Shown: positions 10,227 to 16,859 of the stretch, in pieces
How the letters are laid out: the number at the start of each line of letters is the position of its first letter
Numbering within the stretch: position 1 is the stretch's first letter
Origin: Cudoniella acicularis
Lineage: Eukaryota; Ascomycota; Leotiomycetes; Helotiales; Helotiaceae
Assembly: GCA_013054445.1 (NCBI GenBank)
Contig: JAAMPI010001266.1
Span: 1-16,859 of the forward strand
Length of the DNA stretch: 16,859 bases
Direction of reading: 5' to 3'
The notes under the pieces: model-generated
The model's input: the letters and a program-made list of their open reading frames with translations, nothing else
Told to the model about the DNA's origin: nothing
Database searches by the model: none
Made by a program: the position numbers and the translations under genes

Positions 10227-12236
10227 TCAAATGATGTTGATCGGCCCAATCCTTTCCTTCAAGCCCCACTCATCATCTAACATCTCTCCATGCATGAAGT
10301 CATGCATGTAACAAGCCCCATTCAGAGTAAAGTCTGACGGGCCGCCTTTACCGCGAAGCACAAAAGGTGTACGTCCATCGCATAAAAGCCAGACCTGGTC
10401 ACCCTTCTGAACGGTCTCCAGGCCCATACCTAGCATTCCTTTCTCTGTTCTAAAGACTTTACGACCATGTGATAGATAGCAAAATGGGGTAGAAAAAGTC
10501 GTATAGGCATCTTGCATTTTCCTCACCTTCCGCAAAAACTGCCCGTCGTTGCTAAATGGTTTGAGTCCCTGTTCAGCACTTGAATACCAGTCGCAGAGCT
10601 TTTCTACATCTTCCAGAATTATCTTTTCATCTGGAGCCCCCATAGTGTCCAGAAGGTTTGTCAATTCGGAAAAATCAACATGATGATCCATGCGTAGAGA
10701 AGCTTTATGTCTTCCGAAACTTATTTTTAGAGTGAACCACGCTTTGAAGTTATTTTCAAATAAGATTGGAGCATTGCCAGGATCATAGGTGTCATGGGTA
10801 TTGACAATTAGAGTCCTCCAAAATAATTCCATCCTTCGGCGACCCCTAATTTCCAGAGGTATAGAGAGGTAAAATCGAAGGAGATTTCGAAATCCTGTTT
10901 CGGATTGTGCTGCATCTGCCAGTGTCCCACGTTGTACTTCGTCTACTGTATCGAATTGCGCGCCATAACATCTCAATGTTGTCTGTGTAAAAGAGAATCC
11001 CGGGAATTGACACCTTATAGCCGCAGACGTATCCAAACCTGGGTTGATTTTGCATATATCGACTGTTTGCTCTGCACAAGAGTAATCAATAACCCACGAG
11101 GGAATGTTGAGCTTCCGAGAATCGCTGGAAGTCCTTCTGGTATCCGAAACATAGCTCAATGTGAGTGAGTGCATCAGAATTAGCTTTGTCACATGAGTGA
11201 AAAGTTCGTTTATTGGGATGTTGTAGTTTGGTGATATATACTCTGAGATGGAAATGCCAGGGAACGAGTGAGCAACGACTCCCAGGATCGAATAAACCTT
11301 ATCGTGTACATTCTGGCATGCAGACCTTCGACAGGATTGGAGCACTTCAGATAGCCACCACACAAACTCCGAGTTCTCTTTCCACCGGCCTTTGAGGAAT
11401 GCCTTTTGAGCGCTGCCACAGAAAGGAGAATCCTTGATGGATTGCCATACGGACAGTTCTTGCAGCAACGGACCTGTAACGTTGTTGTTGTTTGGGTCTA
11501 TCTTGATTTGAGTCTGCCAACCAAGCCTCCTAATACTATTAGACAGCATACTGAGTCTGTCGAAGGATAGCTCTATGTCCCCGCAAAATAATCTGAGATT
11601 TTGGGCTAGAACCACCTCCTGGATTACCCAGGCGCGCGAAAACCACCGACAGGACTTCCAAAACCAACCAATCCGACTAAGCCTGTCACTCGAGTCGACC
11701 ATGCCAATCTTAGCCCAGAATTTGGGATCTCTAAGTAGACGAATATAAAGACTAGATTTGTTTGCTTCTAAAGCAGAGACAAGGCTAGTTGTACCCCATA
11801 CAAGGTCATTGATGCATCTATGAAGAGGTCCAAGCCACCCCAAGACCTCCTCTGCCGAGGAGTAAATCTCTCCCATCATGAGCACCTGAGAAGGTCGCTC
11901 AAATTCATCTGCTTGGTTGATGCAAAGAGCATCAGCCCATAACAATTCAGCTACATTGACCTGGGTCAGTGCAGCCAAAGCATTGAATAGATTCTGTGCA
12001 ACAGCCACGTGCATCCCGTTGCAAGTTATGGATTTCGTGAACTCAGGTGGGCATTCAGTTTCCTTCTCCTGGATGTTTCGATAGGGCGCACCCCAGGTAT
12101 ATGATAGAGCTGCATAGCGGGGCTTTAAGAGGAGCGATGTTTGGACGATCTCGAAGGATAATGAATTTGAGGATCGAGAAAGAGGCTTCAGGAGCCTGAT
12201 TTCATTGGGATTTAACGGTTGATATTGAAATCCCAT
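10227..12236 (-). CDS. HET-domain protein 1 (heterokaryon-incompatibility type)
   Basis: This is an uninterrupted 669-aa frame with an ATG in good context (ACAAAATGGG). The HET domain (PF06985 type) spans about residues 41-207: YAALSYTWG (41-49), LLWADALCINQ (98-108), QVLMMGEIYSSAEEVLGWLG (117-136) and RAWVIQEV (201-208). The long C-terminal region ends in the pattern common to HET-6-like proteins: GMLGMGLETVQKGDQVWLL (600-618), PFVLR (624-628) and YMHDFMHGE (643-651). HET proteins are cytoplasmic and trigger growth arrest or cell death when incompatible fungal cells fuse; some may respond to other non-self signals. Length and motifs indicate an intact gene. It has no close sequence relation to HET gene 2 beyond the shared domain. 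It diverges from that gene across a 1,039-bp transposon-rich intergenic region and, with the dynamin fragment, lies between inverted copies of a 231-bp repeat. Partner and specificity cannot be read from sequence. Confidence 0.9.
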   Translation of the reverse strand: MGFQYQPLNPNEIRLLKPLSRSSNSLSFEIVQTSLLLKPRYAALSYTWGAPYRNIQEKETECPPEFTKSITCNGMHVAVAQNLFNALAALTQVNVAELLWADALCINQADEFERPSQVLMMGEIYSSAEEVLGWLGPLHRCINDLVWGTTSLVSALEANKSSLYIRLLRDPKFWAKIGMVDSSDRLSRIGWFWKSCRWFSRAWVIQEVVLAQNLRLFCGDIELSFDRLSMLSNSIRRLGWQTQIKIDPNNNNVTGPLLQELSVWQSIKDSPFCGSAQKAFLKGRWKENSEFVWWLSEVLQSCRRSACQNVHDKVYSILGVVAHSFPGISISEYISPNYNIPINELFTHVTKLILMHSLTLSYVSDTRRTSSDSRKLNIPSWVIDYSCAEQTVDICKINPGLDTSAAIRCQFPGFSFTQTTLRCYGAQFDTVDEVQRGTLADAAQSETGFRNLLRFYLSIPLEIRGRRRMELFWRTLIVNTHDTYDPGNAPILFENNFKAWFTLKISFGRHKASLRMDHHVDFSELTNLLDTMGAPDEKIILEDVEKLCDWYSSAEQGLKPFSNDGQFLRKVRKMQDAYTTFSTPFCYLSHGRKVFRTEKGMLGMGLETVQKGDQVWLLCDGRTPFVLRGKGGPSDFTLNGACYMHDFMHGEMLDDEWGLKERIGPINII

Positions 12237-12400
12237 TTTGTAAGTGTAAATTATGAGTAAAAGGAGTATGTTGCAAGGCTGGTAGACTTGGTGTTTGATG
12301 CTTTTGTAGTGGTGATGTCACCGATGTTAAAATGAGAAGCTCCAAATCAGAGTTTTACCTTCACTAGCGCCGTCACGTGATTATCAGCCATTTAAACCAT
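12237..12400 (-). promoter_or_regulatory. probable promoter and leader of HET gene 1
   Basis: Only 164 bp separate the HET gene 1 start from repeat copy 2. On the minus strand this stretch holds a weak TATA-like TTTAAA (12391-12396), a CACGTG site (12374-12379) and a pyrimidine-leaning leader before the ATG. The 15-mer CTAGCGCCGTCACGT at 12364-12378 also occurs inside the solo LTR at 16571-16585, so part of this promoter may come from LTR sequence. The placement is inferred from position. Confidence 0.35.
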
Positions 12401-12632
12401 TGTTGAAGTGTGTGCCTGGCAGCCTGAGGCTACTATGGCACCCAGCACGTGCTTTAGGGCACGTCTCACTTGTAGTCTAGAGATGTGGCCCGACGACCTG
12501 ATCTTTGATTCCTGTACAGTTGATAATATACTTGATTTACCCCAATTGAGCCCTCCGGACGATCCCTGTGTTGCTATTGCTTGTATTGATGATACCACTC
12601 ATCCGACCAGCTGGAGTCGACCAAATCCAATA
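12401..12632 (+). repeat. 232-bp inverted repeat, copy 2
   Basis: It is the plus-strand partner of 7911-8141, differing at 12432, 12443 and 12485 and by one extra C near 12511. It begins TGTTGAAGTG and ends AAATCCAATA; the next base already belongs to unrelated sequence, next to an element with AGGGATGT ends. An open frame crosses it (including LSPPDDPCVAIACIDDTTHP), but it is not recognised and is broken by the indel in copy 1. It contains CACGTG at 12446-12451. Confidence 0.9.
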
Positions 12633-12633
12633 C

Positions 12634-13016
12634 AGGGATGTACGGCGCGAGGGTCACGTGACCGGAAGGAGCCGACAGGGCCGACAGGGCGACTCCGTCG
12701 ACTTGGGGTAGGAAGGTTCTATATAAGTAATAGGTTTTCCTTAGATAAGAGCTTTATAGTCAACTTAATATAGTATTGTGACGTGGATCGCTAAGCTCTA
12801 GATCGCGCTGCCCGCTGGGCCAAAAGACTATAGTATTCACCTGTAGGGGGAATACGCTTAGCACGCTATATAAGGCTAGAATACACTGCAGCTGAAGTCC
12901 ATCCGGGCCACGTGACTATCACGTGGCTTAGGGGTGGTGCCACGGACCTCCGACGTCATCGTATCATAGAGAACAACACCACGAATATACGAAGACCTAT
13001 ATATTCTGACATCCCT
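12634..13016. mobile_element. 383-bp element with 8-bp inverted ends, LTR-like interior
   Basis: AGGGATGT (12634-12641) pairs perfectly with ACATCCCT (13009-13016). Inside these, the segment from TGTACGG (12639) to CTGACA (13011) has TG...CA ends; read on the minus strand it starts TGTCAGAATATATAGG, which resembles starts of copia-type LTRs. It holds CACGTG sites, a CACGTG palindrome and two TATATAAG motifs (near 12720 and 12865), as a promoter-bearing LTR would. No target duplication is visible, so it could be a solo LTR that lost its duplication, a non-autonomous DNA element, or a chance pairing of short ends. The left end lies within two bases of the repeat copy 2 boundary. Confidence 0.4.
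12907..12927. repeat. CACGTG palindrome (9-bp arms, 3-bp loop)
   Basis: GCCACGTGA and TCACGTGGC form a perfect inverted repeat separated by CTA. Each arm holds a complete E-box (CACGTG), the core site of fungal bHLH regulators. It lies between the two divergent HET genes, within the LTR-like element. Function is inferred only. Confidence 0.6.
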
Positions 13017-13108
13017 AATGGAGTGGTAAAGTCATGTGATTTAGCGGGGTAAGGACAAATTTCCTTCTACTTTTCGCGATATCCGAAGTTACTTGTCACC
13101 TTCTTTAG

Positions 13109-13116
13109 TATATAAA
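13109..13116 (+). promoter_or_regulatory. TATA box candidate for HET gene 2
   Basis: TATATAAA lies about 160 bp before the HET gene 2 ATG. A start site some 30-60 bp downstream would leave a leader of roughly 100-130 nt, which is normal for fungi. The surroundings are A+T-rich, so chance occurrence is possible. Confidence 0.4.
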
Positions 13117-13275
13117 TCGTAATAGAGAGTATTAGAGTTTAATCTCTGTATAAACGGCTATACCAACCTGTGAAACCTGCTCCTAGGGAAGTGGTAGGGT
13201 CATCACCTGGCACCTGGCTCTCGATCTCTTGAAATAATCGTACTTACTATTTCAGATCAGAGTACGAGTTCAAGT

Positions 13276-15362
13276 ATGTTCTGTGAGCAATGCCAGAAGC
13301 TCTTCGACCTCGGCACTTCCTTTCGTCAGTATGGCGACGATGCTCCACGAATTCGTCACCATGAATCTTTGAAAGCACTTCGTCATTCTGGTCGCAGCGA
13401 ATGTGAGCTGTGCGAACGGATCGCCCGACGATCTCGAGCAGGCAACGAGCCTGACGACGCATGTTTTGTCTCTACTGCAAATGATTCAATTACATTCGAG
13501 GTTCTTCCCGACAGTTTCATTTTCTATATTCCCATGCGGCTGGAGTCTGATCGGCCAGGGGAATTTGTTTATGGGGAGGATGAGGTAAAGTTCTATGTCA
13601 ATGTTGATGAGTGTAGGTTCTCCTCCAGTCTCTGCTTCATAAGTATCTTAGTCTCTGAAAATTCGCAGGCGATTCACTCTCCTCGCTGTTCACTTGGCGG
13701 CCCTTGAGTGACGATTCGAGCTCTGATAGCTGTTTCGCTGTTGCATCAAAGTGGATCAATAACTGCTTAGACACCCACAAAGACTGTCCCAATCATCTTT
13801 CACCTCTACCGACTCGCGTCATAGATGTTGGTAGTCAGACGAGGGAACCATTCCTTTATATCAGCAATGGCCAGAAAGGTCCATGGCTGACTCTCAGCCA
13901 CTGCTGGGGAACCGAACGTATCCTTAGGACGATTGGAGACAACATTGATCAGCACTGCCAAAAGATACCACTTTCTGACCTGCCTCTGAGCTTTCAAGAC
14001 GCTATAATCATTACAAGGCGACTGGGGTATCAGTACGTATGGATCGATTCCCTGTGCATCATCCAGGACTCAGACGACGACTGGCGACGAGAAGCCCAGA
14101 AAATGGCAGGCATCTATCAAAATGCTCTTCTCACCATCTCTGCCGAGGCCTCCGATGGCGCTCACAAAGGGATATTTCGCAGCATCAAACGGTCCCGAGT
14201 GAAGTCCGATTCTTTCACCCTACCCTGTTACAGCACTTGTCGCCAGCTAAGAGGCAATCTCCGAGTCGACCTTCGAAATCGTGTACCCAGCTCCGAAGCC
14301 ATGCCACTACAAACCCGAGCTTGGGTCCTCCAAGAAAGAAGTTTGTCCTTACGCAAGCTTCAGTATCAAGCCACTGGCCTTGTGTGGACTTGTCCAGCAG
14401 CAAGTGCAATCGAAATCACGCCGTGGAATACAACTCCGGCTCGCTTCCAAACACGATCCATGGAATTGCACAGAATCCCTCACTACCACCTCCCTGCTCT
14501 CTTAGACCTTGGGGTCGAAGACCCAGTAGAGAATGACGATGGGACTTTATCTTGGTGGTACCACCAAGTTTCTGATTACATGAAACGATCATTGACTTAC
14601 CGGAAAGATCGCTTCCCAGCTATTGCCGGAATAGCTAGGGAGTTTTCGAAGCGGACGGGGTATCATTATGCAAGCGGTATTTGGCTTGAAGACTTTCAGA
14701 GAGGACTGTTGTGGGAAGGCTCGGTTAAGGAAGAGGATTATCAATATTCGCCAACTTGGAGCTGGGCTTGCGCCGATTGGAATGCGAGTGCTAGGATGGC
14801 GTATCCTATAGCGATGTTGATGAAGCATGGTAGGGAATTTGGAGCTGGGCTTGTCGGCATTTCGAAGGACATTACTGAGGATGTGTTCTTGAGTCCTACG
14901 TTGCCGAAAGTCCTCACTCTCCGCGCTTGGTGTCGCGATACTAGCAGCCTCCGCTCACATGGTAACTTCGATCTAACCCTTAACACGCGGAAAACCTGGA
15001 ACAGACCGGAACCGACAGGCAACCCAACTATTCGCTTACTCTCAAAGCCTCCTATCACCAAAAACTGGTCCGGCGATGTTGACCAGCAGCCCTTAATCAT
15101 CTATCCAGATCTACCTCTCAACGCTAAAACAACGCAAGAAATTCTTGAGAAGAGAAATGCGATTATTTTAAGGGTTGCGGAGTTTTCGGCATGGCCTGGA
15201 ATGAATTCTCATATGGCTGTTTCGCGTGTTTATGGGCTGTTGTTAGTTCCGATCGATGGCGATGAGGGAGCGTATAGGAGGATTGGTTTGGTCACTATAT
15301 CGAAACAAAATCCGTTGGCTGATATTAGGCATTTTGGCCTAAGGACGGTCAAAATTGTTTGA
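13276..15362 (+). CDS. HET-domain protein 2 (heterokaryon-incompatibility type)
   Basis: Exons 13276-13612 and 13669-15362 encode 676 aa. The N-terminus has a CxxC pair (C3, C6), HH at 28-29 and a second CxxC pair (C43, C46), spaced like a small zinc-binding module, as in many fungal HET proteins. The HET domain covers about 185-339: WLTLSHCWG (185-193), YVWIDSLCIIQD (235-246), an IYQNALLTISA segment, and RAWVLQERSLS (329-339). PTWSWA (474-479) follows in the C-terminal region, as is usual in this family. The ATG has A at -3. The intron is needed: splicing through a Cys codon joins YVNVDE to DSLSSLFTW and SSSDSC, the expected pre-HET segment. The gene looks intact and is transcribed away from HET gene 1. 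Its role is presumably allorecognition or regulated cell death; partner and specificity are unknown. Confidence 0.9.
13613..13668 (+). other. intron of HET gene 2 (56 bp)
   Basis: The donor is GTAGGT at 13613, there is a branch-like CTGAA at 13655-13659, and the acceptor is CGCAG ending at 13668. Only this donor among the nearby GTs gives the right phase to join T to GC as a Cys codon. Without splicing, the first frame stops at 13707 just before the HET domain. Confidence 0.8.
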
Positions 15363-15500
15363 AGTAAGAGTAGCTAATTAGACGCCTTAGGGTTAGGAGT
15401 TCAATAGAAGAGCAGAAGTTGGGTTAGGGTTCCCTCGTTGTTTAAGCGTATATACCACGGCGTGGTCTATATATCTCATCCCCGCCGATCTCCGACCTCT
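15363..15500. other. 3' flank of HET gene 2 with telomere-like motifs
   Basis: After the stop lie TTAGGGTTAGG (15387-15397) and GGGTTAGGGTT (15421-15431), each just under two TTAGGG units, then the palindrome ACCACG-G-CGTGGT (15454-15466). No gene is seen. The segment marks the change from ordinary to extremely A+T-rich DNA. Confidence 0.5.
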
Positions 15501-16859
15501 TCTTGATTATATAAGCGAACATAAAAAGATTATCGACCTAAGATAAGAAACGCCTATTTTCTCTACTTTAATTAACCTTTTAATTAACCTTAAATATAAA
15601 CTTAAATATTTTTATTATTTTATAAGAAGTAACGTAATTTATAGGCGAGTAGCCTATATAAGCGAGTAGCTTAGGTTCGTGTTATTTTCGTGTCTTATTT
15701 CTATTAAAACCTTAATAACTTAATAACTAGTAGTTTAAGTATCTAATTCTAAAAGGCGAATCGACTAGTTTAAGAGTATATAGAGCTCTATAAGCGCGTA
15801 CGATATGTCTTATAGAACGCTAGCTCGCTAGAGCTCTAGAATACCTATTCGAATAGAGTCTATATCTTAAAACCGTAAATTAATTCTAATAGAAGAATAT
15901 ATTTTTATCTAATAGATATTAGATATAGATATATATAATATACTATCTATAAAAGCTCTTATATAATAAATAGCTAAATTATTATTTATAAAACACGTTA
16001 TAGGTTTAGACTATCCCTAATCTACTATTAATAAATATTAGGTTTAGAACTTTAAAACTTATTATTTAAAACTTAAATTAAGTTATAATCGAAAATATAA
16101 TTACTAGTAGGCTAAATATAAAGATCTTAAGGTTATATAGGTATAGTTTTAGCTAGTATAGAATATAATTATAAAATATAAAATATTAAAAAACGATATT
16201 TATAATTTTAATAAAACTAGTTTTAAAATAAAAGTTATTATAGTTATATATAGGTCTTATATAGTTTTAATAGAGGCTAGGAATCATGAATAGGTTATTA
16301 TTATCGAGTCGATTAATACGTCTAGATAGGCTCTACTATTATTTATTATTCTTAAAGATATATTATTAGACTAGTCGATTATAGTTAGTAATAACAGATA
16401 GACTATAGACGAATTAGGCCTCTAATAGCTCTAGATAGTCTTTGTTATAGAGCACTCAGGCAGATGTAAAGTAAACAGTGCTCTATTACTTAGAATAATC
16501 GACGAAGAAGAGAAGAAGGGGAAGGGAGAAGCTGCTACGTATTTAACCTCTACCCGAACCTCGCTTAGGCCTAGCGCCGTCACGTATAGAACAGGTCACG
16601 TGAACCAACTCCGTAACAGTCTTTAATAAGTATATAAGAGATTATATAGTTAATAAATATCGATTATTAATATTTAATAGATATAAGAGTTATATTATAG
16701 TTATATTTAACTAATATTATATATAATAGTTAATTATCGTTCTTTATATACTTCTTTATTCGTCTTATATCTTATAGCTTTTAGATTTAGGCTATTTTAT
16801 AGTTTTAAAATAAATCTATAGATAGGCTATAAAAGAGATTATATAGACTAGAATTAATT
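15500..16859. repeat. heavily RIP-degraded A+T-rich tract
   Basis: The sequence is dominated by A and T with TpA steps, and stops are dense in every frame. In the 540 bases 15541-16080 I count one CpA and three TpG, while CpG persists. This is the expected result of RIP, which converts CpA to TpA on both strands of duplicated DNA. The original element can no longer be recognised. The tract continues to the window edge and is interrupted by an undegraded solo LTR at 16443-16618. Confidence 0.8.
16443..16618. mobile_element. 176-bp solo LTR with 5-bp target-site duplication
   Basis: The element begins TGTTATAGAG and ends CCGTAACA, with mutually inverted TGTTA/TAACA ends. It is flanked directly on both sides by GTCTT (16438-16442 and 16619-16623), a perfect 5-bp target duplication as made by LTR-retrotransposon integrases. 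Inside are a CACGTG site (16597-16602), CTAGCGCCGTCACGT (16571-16585) and a purine-rich tract (16504-16530). Orientation is unsure; the CACGTG near the TAACA end and a minus-strand TTAAATA box suggest minus. No internal region is present, so it is the product of LTR-LTR recombination. Unlike its surroundings it retains CpA and TpG. Confidence 0.8.

Noticed and set aside
12408..12773. Plus-strand 121-codon open frame over repeat copy 2
   Set aside because: The frame is broken in copy 1 by an indel and runs out of the repeat into unrelated element sequence, so a conserved protein is unlikely.
12639..13011. Secure solo LTR with target duplication
   Set aside because: The ends are TG...CA, but the flanking AGGGA and TCCCT are inverted, not direct, repeats, so I kept only a low-confidence mobile-element call.
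13276..13707. Separate 143-aa gene instead of HET exon 1
   Set aside because: A phase-correct 56-bp GT-AG intron joins it to the HET domain and yields the normal family order.
1..16859. CRISPR array or bacterial-type operon
   Set aside because: There is no regularly spaced repeat array. Introns, HET genes and RIP show that this is fungal DNA.

Overview
The window looks like nuclear DNA of a filamentous ascomycete (Pezizomycotina; Leotiomycetes is only a guess). The evidence is short GT-AG introns (56 and 66 bp), a btgE-type GH17 cell-wall glucanase, two HET-domain (heterokaryon incompatibility) genes, and A+T-rich tracts almost emptied of CpA/TpG, the mark of repeat-induced point mutation (RIP). 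Three genes are well supported. The rest is long gene-poor sequence, transposon debris and gene fragments.

Layout. 1-3790 has no convincing gene. About 3793-3975 is a pyrimidine-rich leader/promoter for the btgE-like gene at 4028-5816 (+), which has one 66-bp intron and an apparent +1 frameshift near codon 66. 5817-7579 is non-coding and holds the C-terminal remnant of a pogo-type transposase (6773-6970). 7580-8141 (-) holds a broken reading frame with faint retropepsin-like character, next to copy 1 of a 231-bp repeat. 8142-9249 includes a two-base assembly gap and a C-terminal (GED) fragment of a dynamin-like GTPase (-). 9250-10226 is A+T-rich with a small MITE-like inverted repeat. 10227-12236 (-) is HET gene 1 (669 aa, one exon). 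12237-13275 is the head-to-head promoter region between the HET genes; it holds copy 2 of the 231-bp repeat in inverted orientation and a 383-bp element with 8-bp inverted ends. 13276-15362 (+) is HET gene 2 (676 aa, one 56-bp intron). 15363-16859 is an extremely RIP-degraded tract, interrupted by an undegraded 176-bp solo LTR with a perfect 5-bp target duplication.

Reading the window as a whole. The btgE-like gene is a core wall-remodelling gene. From about 6.5 kb onward the DNA is accessory in character: two unrelated HET allorecognition-type genes diverge from a transposon-derived intergenic region, flanked by degraded repeats and truncated genes. A nearly identical inverted pair brackets HET gene 1 and the dynamin fragment, a layout that could allow inversion of that segment. 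I see no clearly new multi-gene system. The most unusual points are the inverted pair around HET gene 1, the shared TE-derived HET promoter region, the btgE frameshift, and the young LTR inside old RIP-degraded DNA.
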